Assembly (NCBI GenBank): GCA_031263485.1
Contig: JAISFS010000116.1
Coordinates: forward strand, 1-64,000
DNA length: 64,000 nucleotides
Direction of reading: 5' to 3'
DNA from: Deltaproteobacteria bacterium
GTDB lineage: Bacteria; Desulfobacterota; Desulfarculia; Adiutricales; Adiutricaceae
Shown: piece after piece, positions 1-10,620 of the stretch
How positions within the stretch are numbered: the first letter of the stretch is position 1
How the letters are laid out: every line of letters starts with the position of its first letter
The notes under the pieces: model-generated
What the model saw: only the letters and a program-made list of their open reading frames with translations
What the model was told of the DNA's origin: nothing
Database searches by the model: none
Program-made: the position numbers and the translations under genes

Positions 1-80
1 GCCTCTCATCGCCTCTCATCGCCTCTCATCGCCTCTCATCGCCTCTCATCGCCTCTCATCGCCTCTCATCGCCTCCCTTC
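1..80. repeat. 10-bp tandem repeat at window edge
   Basis: Seven exact head-to-tail copies of GCCTCTCATC (1-70) are followed by one degenerate copy. The array runs off the left edge, so its full length is unknown. I see no coding function for it. Confidence 0.95.
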
Positions 81-700
81 CCGTCCATCTCAGCCACCCA
101 CCCCATTCGCCTGTATTCCCTTGCCTAACCCCCCTCCGATGGACCTGGCTCTTGACACCCCGTATTCTTTGCATTGATGGACAAACTGTCATGCTGACTC
201 ATTTTCCAGAAATGAGAGGCGGTGCGCTCCGCCCATAAAGCGATGCGGCCCGTGCCTTTGGGCGACAGTGTACCGGTGAAAGCGTGCCCCGATGCCCGAA
301 AGACACGGGTACCTGAACAAACATTCCGGAAGTGCTGTATGACCTGCGGTCTTTCGGAGATTCACGCGTTCAGATTCCGTGGTCGATCGAAGCGGGCGGA
401 GAGCACTGATGCCGTTGGTACCGCGAAACAGCATGCGCTTGGCGGCGGAAATGCTGATCCTGAGCATCGGGCGGCAATGATCGAAGGGCGGTTTCGTCCT
501 CAGCTTCGAGGATCTTCGGCGCGTACAAACCTTGATTCCACTGCAAAAACCCCCTCCTAACCTCCTGGCAGTCATTTTAAGGCAGAGTGTCTGGGTAAAG
601 GCCGCGCAGATGGGCGGCGGTTTAAGCCTTAAGCGCAAGGGTGCCAATGAGATGGCCGCATGGCGGTACGCTTCTCTGTCGAGTGGGAGGGTTTTTGCAG
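81..700. other. No supportable gene
   Basis: Open frames exist here on both strands but have arginine/proline-rich composition with no recognisable family pattern, as expected for shadow frames in GC-rich DNA. It lies between the 10-bp array and the decayed DUF4116 gene and may be further decayed sequence. Confidence 0.5.
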
Positions 701-705
701 TGGAA

Positions 706-1330
706 TCAACCTTCCGGCATAAGCCGGAGCGCGTTCCCGGTCTGTTGGACCGCCGTGAGGCAGAGCTCATGGATCACGGGTTCCGGCGGCACTAGCCGGA
801 GGGCCATGCCGTCCTGCCGGACGGCCTCGATACAGAGCCCGTGGGTCATGGCGAAGTACGGCGCTCGCTCGTCATGCCGTGCCGTGCCGTGCCGTGCCGT
901 GCCGCCGGGCGGCCTCCAGGCAGAGCCCATGCGTCTTTATGCTTTTCGGTGAATAAGCATTAGCCGTCCCGTTCTGGCGGACGGCGGCGTGGCAGAGTTG
1001 AGGGGGTCTTCAGAGCCGCTCCGGGACGAGCTTCAGCGCCTCGCCATCGTCCGTGACTGCGGCAAGGCAGATTGCCGGGGTTAGAAACGCGTGCGGCAAG
1101 AGCCTGATCGCCATGCCGAAACGGCCGACGGGCTCGCGGCAGAGTTCCGGGGTCGCAAGCCCCGGACGAGCCATTCCGAACGCCCGGCCGTCCCGCCTGA
1201 CTGACTGACTGTCGAGATGAGGATCTAGCGGGTCTGTAGGGCTTTCGGCACGTAACGGATCGCGGTGCCGTCGACGTTCACCGCCGCGAGACAGAGCTCC
1301 TTCGTCGGAAGCTTAACCGGCGCCAGGACT
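706..1330 (-). pseudogene. Decayed DUF4116 repeat gene
   Basis: Read on the minus strand, this stretch holds clear 24-residue DUF4116 units such as TKELCLAAVNVDGTAIRYVP (around 1300-1240), TPAICLAAVTDDGEALKLVP (around 1080-1020), GLCIEAVRQDGMALRLVPPE (around 845-785) and a final unit ending at 706. The units lie in different frames and are broken by in-frame stops near 1225 and 1017. A further frame change occurs at the 5-bp repeat at 876-904. Sequence identity to the two intact DUF4116 genes at 12.5 kb and 22.8 kb is obvious at motif level. I see no start codon with a ribosome binding site. It sits directly downstream of the 1370-3022 gene on the same strand and is best read as a dead third family member. 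Confidence 0.8.
876..904. repeat. Pentanucleotide tract (GCCGT)5
   Basis: Five perfect GCCGT units plus a partial sixth (876-904) lie inside the decayed DUF4116 gene. The DUF4116 reading frame differs on the two sides of the tract, so slippage here is the simplest cause of that frameshift. Confidence 0.9.
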
Positions 1331-1369
1331 CTCCCGGAGACCCCGCCCTGATGCCGCGCGGCCCGGAGT

Positions 1370-3022
1370 CTACATGTTCGCGGAGCCGATCCAGTGGGCC
1401 AGCGGGAAGGAGAGCTGGGCTGCGGCCAGAAGCGAGTGGGTAATCTTGTCGGAGACCTTGTAGCTGGGGTTGGCCATGGAGTCGTCCCAGGACTGCCTTA
1501 GCGCTGTCGCGTCGCCCAGGTAAGGCGAGCCCGGCTGGGTCAGCGCCAGGAACATCATGCCCGCCAGGCTCCGCACGTTGTTGTTGTAAAGGAGCTCCAT
1601 CCTGGCTTGATAATGCACGTCGCGCCGGTCGGCCACGATCTCCGCGTAGTTCACGAGATCCTCGGCCATGTCGCCCAGGGCCCCGGCGCTGTCGGGCACG
1701 ACGCCCGCCGCCAGGAACGGGAAGACCACGGCCATCCTGTTGGACCAGAAGACCCTGGCCTCCGCCCGCTTGGCCGGTTCGGTCCGGGCACGGGCGGCGG
1801 CCACCTCGTGGCGGGTCATCACGCCCTCAAGTTCCCTGAGCGAGTCGGAGTCGCCGTTGCGGGCGACGGTGACCGCGGCGAGCCGGGACCAGACGTCGTC
1901 GCAGAGCCTCATGGCCCTGATCTCGCGCTGGTCCCAGCCGGACTTGGGATCCGCCCACATCGCGTCCAGCTCCTCGGTATTGCGGTCCCGAAATTCGCCC
2001 CAGCGATCGGTGTCCACGGCGGCCAGGGCCTCCAGGAATGCGAGCCCCACGGCCTTCCAGGAGGCGGCCTGAATGACGCGGGGATCGCGGCTCCCGGTCG
2101 CCTCCTGCTCGAAGTCGGACTTGACGAGATCCAGCGAGCGTTCCAGGGCGTCCGCCAGCTGGGCCCTGGCGATGAAGCCGGGGCCGGTGGAGCAGGAGAG
2201 GGTGGCCGCGAAGACCAGCGCCGAGAGTAGCGTCGCGAGCGCCCCGGGTATCCGCCGGGTGGGGGGGCCGGGCCTTTTGCGGCCGGCGGCTCCGGATGGG
2301 CTTGCGGTTCGCGCCCCCTTACGGCCGACTGCCGCGGCCCCGGATTGGCTTGCTGTTCGCGCCCCCTTACGGCCGACGGCCGCGGCCCCGGATGAGCTTG
2401 CTGTTCGCGCCCCTTTACGGCCGACGGCCGCGGCCCCGGCTTGGCTTGCGGTTCGCGCCCCTTTACGGCCGACGGCCCCTGCCTCGGATTGGCTTGCGGT
2501 TCGCGCCGTTTTAAGATCATCGGCCTCGGCCTCAGAAGAGTTTGAGGGGCGGACCATTTTCGGTCCGACGGCCTTGGAGGCGGGGGGGAGGGCCATTGCC
2601 CGGGCAACTGGCATTGAGGCGGGGCCTGGGGGGCCTGCGGCAGGGCCTGAAGACCTTCTCCGTCCCCCGACCGCAGGGGCGGCAAACCGGTCGCCCGGAC
2701 GGGATTCACGGGAGGGCAAGACGCCTCCGGAGGGAACGGCTTTCCGTATGGGCAGCGAGGCCTTGCGGCCTGCGGCCTCGGGCACCTTTATGCCGGTCGG
2801 TCGAGAGGCGCCAACGGCGGACGCGTCTTTCCCCCCTGCAGGCCCGGCAATAGCTTTGCGTGGCCCGGCATTGCCTCCGGGCCCGGTTGCGGCGCAAGGT
2901 GAGGAAGCCCTCCTGGCTCCGGCCCCGGAAGGGGGGGCGGCAACCGGGGGGGCGTCAGCCTTGACGCTGGCGGAGGCGCCCTGCGGGCGGTGCGCCTCGT
3001 CCTCTCTTGTCATATCGCCCAT
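1370..3022 (-). CDS. Hypothetical membrane-anchored protein with 16-residue repeats
   Basis: This is a 550-residue protein I do not recognise. Residues 1-250 are low-complexity and basic. They include about four and a half copies of a 16-residue unit (GRKGARTASQSGAAAV type), encoded by a 48-bp DNA repeat. A hydrophobic segment follows (around 258-275, LATLLSALVFAATLSC), which could be a transmembrane helix or a non-canonical lipobox. The remaining 270 residues look like an ordinary helical domain with many Trp and Arg and no catalytic motif I can name. The ATG lies 14 bases after the ahcY stop on the same strand, so the two are probably co-transcribed. A hydrophobic anchor placed after a 250-residue basic tail is odd. 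An internal start nearer the hydrophobic segment cannot be excluded, but the in-phase 48-bp repeat argues that the long frame is or was coding. Confidence 0.6.
   Translation of the reverse strand: MGDMTREDEAHRPQGASASVKADAPPVAAPPSGAGARRASSPCAATGPGGNAGPRKAIAGPAGGKDASAVGASRPTGIKVPEAAGRKASLPIRKAVPSGGVLPSRESRPGDRFAAPAVGGRRRSSGPAAGPPGPASMPVARAMALPPASKAVGPKMVRPSNSSEAEADDLKTARTASQSEAGAVGRKGARTASQAGAAAVGRKGARTASSSGAAAVGRKGARTASQSGAAAVGRKGARTASPSGAAGRKRPGPPTRRIPGALATLLSALVFAATLSCSTGPGFIARAQLADALERSLDLVKSDFEQEATGSRDPRVIQAASWKAVGLAFLEALAAVDTDRWGEFRDRNTEELDAMWADPKSGWDQREIRAMRLCDDVWSRLAAVTVARNGDSDSLRELEGVMTRHEVAAARARTEPAKRAEARVFWSNRMAVVFPFLAAGVVPDSAGALGDMAEDLVNYAEIVADRRDVHYQARMELLYNNNVRSLAGMMFLALTQPGSPYLGDATALRQSWDDSMANPSYKVSDKITHSLLAAAQLSFPLAHWIGSANM
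2285..2520 (-). repeat. 48-bp in-frame tandem repeat
   Basis: Copies spaced exactly 48 bp apart begin near 2301, 2349, 2397, 2445 and 2493, with a few mismatches each. They encode a 16-residue Arg/Lys/Ala/Ser unit in the preceding gene. Unit length is a multiple of three, so copy-number change keeps frame. Confidence 0.9.
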
Positions 3023-3036
3023 CTCGCGGTAGCCCG

Positions 3037-4401
<1,365 letters not shown>

Positions 4402-4403
4402 TC

Positions 4404-4432
4404 AATATATGGGATCGCCCCGGGAATGGCAA
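4404..4432 (-). promoter_or_regulatory. Sigma-70-like promoter of ahcY
   Basis: On the minus strand TTGCCA (4432-4427), 17 bases, then TATATT (4409-4404). Five of six consensus bases match in each box. The implied start gives a leader of about 100 nt before ahcY. Confidence 0.65.
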
Positions 4433-5011
4433 GGGCGGCCCGGCCGCAAAGGCCCCTGACCGGGCGGCTGTCAGGCGTGACGTCTGACGGCGGGAGTGCC
4501 CGGCCCGCGGACGGCAAGTCCGCTGAGGGAAGCCTTCCGGAAACCCGCAGCCCGGCGATTTCACCGCGCTCTCGCGACCGAAGGGGGCGTTCTGAGCCAG
4601 TTTAGACTATAATTCCCCTTCCGGGGCCTCAGGGTTCTTCGAGAATTCCGCCCGAAGCACCCCAGGCATCTTGCGGGATCCGGACGCGTACCAACGCGCC
4701 GCCGTGTCCCCGGAGCCTTTCGTCCCGCCCCTTCCAAATGTTCCCGTGAACCACAGACCCACCTGATCATTGGCCCCTTGACCCTTGGATCGCTTGACCA
4801 GTCGAACCCTTGATCCCCCGCCCCCGCGTTCTCCTCCCGGCCTGTCCCCGGGGTCCCTGTCCTTCGCCCGGAACGGCTTTCCTGGGGGCCGGTCCGCCGT
4901 CCCCGGGGCGCGGCACCGCTCCTTTCCCGTAATCCGGCGCCCGGGCGCACCGCCCGCCCGGCGCATCTCTCGTCCGCGCTGGGGGGGACCCCCGATGCGG
5001 GCATCCAACGA
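4433..5011. other. Intergenic region between ahcY and mfd
   Basis: Divergent intergenic stretch. A TATAAT at 4608-4613 on plus could be the -10 of an mfd promoter, but I see no convincing -35. No gene is supported. Confidence 0.5.
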
Positions 5012-8000
5012 GTGCAAATGGAACGTTACTCCGGACGGTTGACCGACCTTGATCCCCGGGGGGGGCGCCTGGAGCTGGGCGGCCTCCCCCTTTCGGCGCT
5101 GGCGCGGCAGATAGGGCTCCTGATGCAGGGGCCCTTCTCCCGCAGGAAGCTCGCGGTCGTGACGCCTTCCGCCGTGGAGGCCGAGGATTTCCTGGGCGAT
5201 TTGAGGTTCTTCTGGCCCGGGGGCGAGTGCGCGCTCATGCCCGGCTTCGACCGCAAGCCGTTCATGCAGAAATATTCCGGCGTGGCGCTGGCGGGCGAGC
5301 GCATGTCCGCGGCCAGGCGCCTCGCGGGGGACGGCCCCCTGGTGCTCGTGACCTCGGTGCCTGCGGCCCTGAGGATGCTCCCCCCGGCGGACGAGATCGA
5401 GGGGAGATCGCTCAAGGTGACAGCCGGCGAGGAGGCGGACTTCGAGGCCTTCGTGAGGTTCCTGGCGGAGGGCGGCTACCAGCGGGTGGATCAGGTGGAG
5501 GGGCCGGGGGACTGCTCAGTGCGCGGCGGCATCGTGGACGTCTTCCCGGCGGGCATGGAGTCGCCCTTGCGGTTGGAGTTCTTCGGGGACTTCGTGGACT
5601 CCATCCGGAGCTTCAGGGTGGAGGACCAGCGCTCGTCGGGCAGGCTGGAGTCGGCGGATCTGCCCCCCCTCTCCCAGGCCCCGGTGAACGACGGGACCCT
5701 GAAGCGGGCCTACGCGGCGCTCACCCGACTCGCGGACCGCCACGGCTGGCTGGATCTGCTCTGGGAACCCGTGGCCCGGGGCTTTCTCGAGGGGAGGCTG
5801 TTCGCGGACTTCGAGAACTGGTCGCCGCTCTTCGCGGACAACCTGGCGGGCTTCTCGCGGTTCCTGGCCGGCGCGGGCGCGCTCCCGGTCCTCTACGAGC
5901 CGGCGCGGATAGTCCAGGCGGGCGAGGCAACCTGGCTGGGGCTCGGGAACCACTTCTCGCGGCTGGCCTCGGACGGACGGCCCCATCTGCCGGCCGAGTC
6001 CCTCTACGAGGGCCTGGAGGCTTTCCTGGACGGCATCACCCGCCTGCCTGCGGGGATCATCGCCGCGCGGGAGACGCCTCTCCCGGGGGAACCCGGCCTG
6101 CCGGGGAGTTCCGCCGACGGGGGACGCTTCATCGTCTTCGGCACCGAGTCCACCGGGATCCTGAGGAACCTGCCCGGCCGGGCGGGCAAGAACGCGGGGT
6201 TCCTGGACCCGCTGGCGGGGAAGATCCGCTCGCTCCTGGGCAGGGGGTTCAAGACCACCCTGGTCCTCAAGAACCCCGAGCAGAAGCGGAGGCTCGTCGA
6301 GCTCCTCTACGATAGGGACTTGAGCCCCGTCGTGCCGCCCAAGCCCGCGGGAGCATCCCGGGCCCAGCCGCTTACGGGCGACTGGCGTCCCGGCGCCGGA
6401 CAGCGCGTCCCCGGCGCGGACGCCGGGGTCCCGGGGCGGCTCCCGCAGCCGGGCAAGCGAGGCCTTTCCGGGCTCCCCGGGCCCGCGGTGTGGACAGGGC
6501 CCTCCAAGGCGACGCGCCCAGGCGGCGGCGAGCTGGCGTTCGCCGTGGGGCAGCTCTCGGGGGGGTTCGTCGCGCCTTACGACTTCGAGGCCTTCATAGC
6601 CGAGGAGGAGATCTTCGGGGTCCGCAGGGTCAGGCGGACCAAGGCCTTCGAGGAGATCCGGGGGCAGGGGAGCCTTTCCGACCTTTCCCCCGGCGACTAC
6701 GTGGTCCACGCGAACCACGGCGTGGGCCAGTACCGGGGACTCTCGTCCCAGACCATGTCCACCGGCTACCGCGGGGACTTCCTGGCCATCGCCTACCGGG
6801 ACGACAGCATGCTCTACGTGCCGGTGGAGAGCTTCGGGGTGGTCTCGAAATACGTGGGGCCGGACGACAAGCCCCCGCCGCTGGACCGGCTGGGCTCTGG
6901 CAACTGGGAGCGGGTGAAGGCCAGGGTCAAGGCGGACGTGAAGGCCGTGGCCGAGGATCTCCTGAAGCTGTACGCCGCCCGCAAGGCCAGCCAGGGCAAC
7001 GCCTGCGCCCCCCGGGACGGGGACTTCCTGAATTTCGAGGCGGCCTTCCCCTTCGAGGAGACCCCGGACCAGGCCAGGGCCATCGAGGACGTGATGCGCG
7101 ATCTGGAGCGGCCGGCGCCCATGGATCGGCTGGTGTGCGGGGACGTGGGCTTCGGGAAGACGGAGGTGGCCATCCGCGCTGCCTACCGCGTGGTCTCGGA
7201 AAACCGCCAGGCCGCCGTCCTGGTGCCCACGACCATCCTGGCCGAGCAGCACGAGCGGAGCTTCCGGGAACGGTTCAGGGACTGGCCCGTCACCGTGGAG
7301 TCGCTCACCCGCTTCAAGACCCCCCGCGAGCAGAAGGCCGTGCTCGCGGCCCTGAAGCTGGGATCGGTGGACGTCGTCATCGGCACGCACCGCATCCTCC
7401 AGAAGGACGTGGAGTTCAAGGACCTGGGGCTCCTGGTCGTGGACGAGGAGCACCGCTTCGGGGTGAAGGACAAGGAGAGGCTGAAACGGCTCCGCGCGAA
7501 CGTGGACGTGCTGAGCATGAGCGCCACGCCCATCCCGAGGAGCCTGTCGATGTCCATGTCGGGCATCAGGGACATGTCCATCATCCAGACCCCGCCGGTG
7601 GACAGGCTCTCCGTCATCACCTCGCTCATCCGCGCGGACGACGCGCTCATCTGCGAGGCCATCGACCGCGAGCTCGCCCGCGGCGGGCAGGTCTTCTTCA
7701 TCCACAACCGCGTTAAGGACATCCACCTCTGGGTGGAGCGCCTGCAGTCCCTGATGCCCCTCGTGCGCTTCGGCGTGGGCCACGGCCAGATGAGGCCGGC
7801 GGAGCTGGAGGCCATGATGGAGGCCTTCTGGAACAAGGAGATAGACGTCTGGATCTCGACCACCATCGTCGAGTCGGGCCTGGACTTCCCCTCGGCCAAC
7901 ACCATCATCATCGACCGCGCCGACAACTACGGGCTGGCCCAGCTCTACCAGCTCCGGGGACGCGTGGGCCGGAGCTGGGAGCAGGCCTACGCGTACCTGA

Positions 8001-8698
8001 TGGTGGACGACCCGGACACCCTCACGGGGGACGCCCGCCGGAGGCTATCTGCCATCATGGAGAACGCCGAGCTGGGGAGCGGCTACCAGGTGGCCCTCCA
8101 CGACATGCAGATCCGGGGCTCCGGCTCGGTGTTGGGCGCCGCCCAGCACGGCCAGGCGTCCCTTGTGGGCTTCGAGATGTACGCGCGGCTGGTCGAGGAG
8201 GCCGTGGCGGAACTGAAGGACGAGCCGCTCATGGACGACTACGAGCCCGAGATCGTGCTGGGCACGGCCGCGTACCTGCCGGACTCCTACGCCCCTGACA
8301 CCCGCGCCAGGATCATGCTCTACCGCAGGCTATCCCGGGCCGCCTCCGACGAGGAGATAGCGGGGATCGAGGCCGAGCTGGCCGACCGTTTCGGGCCGCT
8401 CCCCCCTGAGGCCAAGAACCTCCTGGAGCTCTCGAGCATGAAGATTCTGGTCAAGTCGGTGCGGGCCAAGAGGCTGGAGAACACCGAGGCGGGGCTCCGC
8501 ATGACGTTCTTCAGCGACAAGGTGAACGTCCGGGAGAGCGTCCTGGACAAGGTGGTGGAGCTGGCCGGCGACCCCGTGAGGCGCATCACGCTCACCCCGG
8601 ACGGGGAGCTCTTCGTGCCCCGCTTCAACCTGAAGATCCGGACCCACGGGCCGGTGGGGAGCGTGAGGCACTTCCTGGAGTACCTCGACGAGGACTGA
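5012..8698 (+). CDS. mfd: Transcription-repair coupling factor Mfd
   Basis: Mfd removes RNA polymerase stalled at DNA lesions and recruits UvrA. The product is 1,228 residues, against about 1,150 in most bacteria. Visible in order are a UvrB-like N-terminal region, the CarD-like RNA-polymerase-interaction domain (LSPGDYVVHANHGVGQY, about 555-620), the helicase core with Walker A GDVGFGKT (about 710-717), VVDEEHRFG, SATPIPRSL and QLRGRVGRS, and a C-terminal TRCF domain. The extra length is mostly a Pro/Gly/Ala-rich insert at about 447-510, between the UvrB-like part and the polymerase-binding domain. The start may be GTG at 5012 or ATG at 5018; neither has a strong ribosome binding site. It is a stand-alone gene, and the next gene is convergent. 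Confidence 0.97.
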   Translation: MQMERYSGRLTDLDPRGGRLELGGLPLSALARQIGLLMQGPFSRRKLAVVTPSAVEAEDFLGDLRFFWPGGECALMPGFDRKPFMQKYSGVALAGERMSAARRLAGDGPLVLVTSVPAALRMLPPADEIEGRSLKVTAGEEADFEAFVRFLAEGGYQRVDQVEGPGDCSVRGGIVDVFPAGMESPLRLEFFGDFVDSIRSFRVEDQRSSGRLESADLPPLSQAPVNDGTLKRAYAALTRLADRHGWLDLLWEPVARGFLEGRLFADFENWSPLFADNLAGFSRFLAGAGALPVLYEPARIVQAGEATWLGLGNHFSRLASDGRPHLPAESLYEGLEAFLDGITRLPAGIIAARETPLPGEPGLPGSSADGGRFIVFGTESTGILRNLPGRAGKNAGFLDPLAGKIRSLLGRGFKTTLVLKNPEQKRRLVELLYDRDLSPVVPPKPAGASRAQPLTGDWRPGAGQRVPGADAGVPGRLPQPGKRGLSGLPGPAVWTGPSKATRPGGGELAFAVGQLSGGFVAPYDFEAFIAEEEIFGVRRVRRTKAFEEIRGQGSLSDLSPGDYVVHANHGVGQYRGLSSQTMSTGYRGDFLAIAYRDDSMLYVPVESFGVVSKYVGPDDKPPPLDRLGSGNWERVKARVKADVKAVAEDLLKLYAARKASQGNACAPRDGDFLNFEAAFPFEETPDQARAIEDVMRDLERPAPMDRLVCGDVGFGKTEVAIRAAYRVVSENRQAAVLVPTTILAEQHERSFRERFRDWPVTVESLTRFKTPREQKAVLAALKLGSVDVVIGTHRILQKDVEFKDLGLLVVDEEHRFGVKDKERLKRLRANVDVLSMSATPIPRSLSMSMSGIRDMSIIQTPPVDRLSVITSLIRADDALICEAIDRELARGGQVFFIHNRVKDIHLWVERLQSLMPLVRFGVGHGQMRPAELEAMMEAFWNKEIDVWISTTIVESGLDFPSANTIIIDRADNYGLAQLYQLRGRVGRSWEQAYAYLMVDDPDTLTGDARRRLSAIMENAELGSGYQVALHDMQIRGSGSVLGAAQHGQASLVGFEMYARLVEEAVAELKDEPLMDDYEPEIVLGTAAYLPDSYAPDTRARIMLYRRLSRAASDEEIAGIEAELADRFGPLPPEAKNLLELSSMKILVKSVRAKRLENTEAGLRMTFFSDKVNVRESVLDKVVELAGDPVRRITLTPDGELFVPRFNLKIRTHGPVGSVRHFLEYLDED

Positions 8699-9055
8699 GG
8701 CGGCGCCGGCCTGGCGCGGCCGTGAGCGGAAGCTGGCGGGCGCGTGCGGGAGCGGCAGGTGTGCGCGGGAGCGGCAGGTGTGCGCGGAAGTGGCGGACGC
8801 TGGCGGCAGTCGAGGGCAGGCTATCCGTTAGATCCGCGAGACCTCGAGACCACGAGGCTCCGCCCGGCTTTTCCGGAGGAAAGCGTTCGCCCGAGCCGGT
8901 TCCGGAGCCTTTGCCCGAGTCCTTGGCTAGATTGGAGATTTAGCCCGGACCGCGCCAAAGCCGAGGTGCTACGGCAGGCGGAAGTCCATGCCCCGACCGG
9001 GGATGGGGAGCTGGCGGAGACGAGATCTTGCCCGTTGACGCTGCCGCCCGACGGT
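8699..9055. other. Intergenic region
   Basis: Convergent gap between mfd and the YbjN-domain gene. It begins with imperfect repeats of a GCGGGAGCGGCAGGTGTG-like unit near 8745-8790. I see no gene and no clear U-tailed terminator. Confidence 0.5.
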
Positions 9056-9700
9056 TCAGGGGGTCTGTCGGCCCTTCCAGTCGGAATAACGCTCCCGGCA
9101 CAGCCTGAGGAAGTCGCGGACCCTGTCCTCGCAGACGCCGCCCGCCAGATCCAGCATGGCTTTGAAGATCGGGTTGCCCTGCCGATCAAGGTAGGCGTAG
9201 GAGAAGGTCGAGAACCGGTTCCACGAGTTGATTTCCTCGAGGCCCGGCGGCGCCGGTTCCGTCCAAATCGACATGACCGTGACTCTTTGGGGGGAGTCGT
9301 CCACGAAGATCGAGGGGGTCCCGGAATCGAGGATCCATAGCAGCGTCCTGATTCCATCTTCAATGTCTTCCATATCGTAGATGATCGTCTCGTATCCCTC
9401 GGACTTCATGATGGCCTGGATCTCTTCGAGTGTTGTTCCGGTCATCACCCTGCATCCCGGACAGGAGAATCCGGACGCGCCGCCGACGGATGGTTCTCCG
9501 GACGCTATGACGAAGGGGGAGGGATCCCGGACGGGCAGATGGCTGCAGACGAATGACGGACGGTCGGCTTTGACGGCAGCAACCTCGATTTGGGGGATGA
9601 TGGCGGCTCCGCAGAGAGCTGAGATGACAGCAATGCATATTAGGACAACGGTGAAGGCGACGTCGCTAGAGCCGTTGCCGGATGGAGATTCGTTTTTCAT
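9056..9700 (-). CDS. Membrane-anchored YbjN-domain protein
   Basis: The product is 214 residues. A single N-terminal transmembrane segment (about 13-33, VAFTVVLICIAVISALCGAA) precedes a YbjN-type domain. The call rests on the YbjN-like pattern in the second half: TLEEIQAIMKSEGYE, then LEEINSWNRFSTFSYAYLD, then a GGVCEDRVRDFLRLC stretch, matching the family's conserved 'N-x-W-N ... A-Y-L-D ... G-G-V' signature. YbjN proteins are small alpha/beta proteins proposed as regulators or chaperone-like factors with no firm activity. I place the start at the ATG at 9700, preceded by GAGGGACC. A longer frame to 9790 adds 30 arginine-rich residues with no signal. A CPGC motif just before the YbjN domain could bind metal or form a disulfide. 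A second protein of this type is at 31504. Confidence 0.7.
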   Translation of the reverse strand: MKNESPSGNGSSDVAFTVVLICIAVISALCGAAIIPQIEVAAVKADRPSFVCSHLPVRDPSPFVIASGEPSVGGASGFSCPGCRVMTGTTLEEIQAIMKSEGYETIIYDMEDIEDGIRTLLWILDSGTPSIFVDDSPQRVTVMSIWTEPAPPGLEEINSWNRFSTFSYAYLDRQGNPIFKAMLDLAGGVCEDRVRDFLRLCRERYSDWKGRQTP

Positions 9701-10620
9701 CGGTCCCTCGCTGGAAATCCACCATAGCCTGTTGCGGCGATGATATGCGGATGCTCCTCCCTTTGCGGCCATTACGGCGCCTGGCGGCATGCTTCTTCCA
9801 TGATGAAGCGAGTCAGTCAGCCTGAAAGCTGAAGTCCGTTTCCGCGTCTTCCGGCTTCATGGTTGGCGTTTCCGATCGACAGGGCCAGTATGCCTCGCGG
9901 TTGACAGATCATTGTCGGGACGGCGCGGTGAGTGTCACGTTAACGGAAGCGGCAGCGTATGCCCGAGATCAGATGGTACAAATGATGACGGGAAAAGTCA
10001 AACAGAATGGCTTGGGGCGACTGAGAATAAGGGTTAGATGTAAAAAATTTAAAATTTTAACTACACAATATTGCCGTAATATTTAAGTAATAATTTTGAT
10101 GTGACAGTCAAAGGCCATATCAGTTTATGGTCTTTGTCGGCCAGAGATAACGGCGGATCGACGACAAGGCGCGGTCCGGATCTGCCTGGCTGCCGCAGTT
10201 GCATGAGGAAGTTGAAAGAGCGGAAGCCTGAGAAGTTGCTGTCGTCTTCGGGAAGATATCCGCAGACGTCCATAGGTTTGTTTTGATACGCTGGCGGAGC
10301 CGGATAGCGGCAAGGGCAAATAGGTGCAGGGATGTGCAGGTCGAGTCGAGGAAAGTCTGTGGGTGAGGCAAGGCGGAACGGGGCGGGGCAAGTCGGATCA
10401 AGGCGGGGCAGGGTTCGACATGTCTGGGCAGGGTGGGAATAGTCTGTGCGAGACTGGCAGGGACGGGCAAGCCTAGGGGAGGCAGGAGGAGGTCGAGAGA
10501 GTCAGAATGCAGTAGCCTGGGTTGCGCGGCTGAACAGATCATGATACACTTCGAAATCTTTGAGACAGTGGCGGCGGGGAAGTTCCGCCGTGGAACCTCA
10601 GCGGGAGGCGACAGCCTGAC
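9701..10620. other. Intergenic region with AT-rich island
   Basis: Divergent intergenic stretch upstream of the helicase. A strongly AT-rich block at about 10035-10105 contrasts with the surrounding GC-rich DNA and is a likely promoter or regulatory region, though no box pair is convincing. No gene is supported. Confidence 0.55.

Noticed and set aside
5516..7783. 755-residue minus-strand open frame inside mfd
   Set aside because: Antisense shadow of mfd, with His/Val/Arg/Gly-rich composition typical of GC-rich reverse frames.
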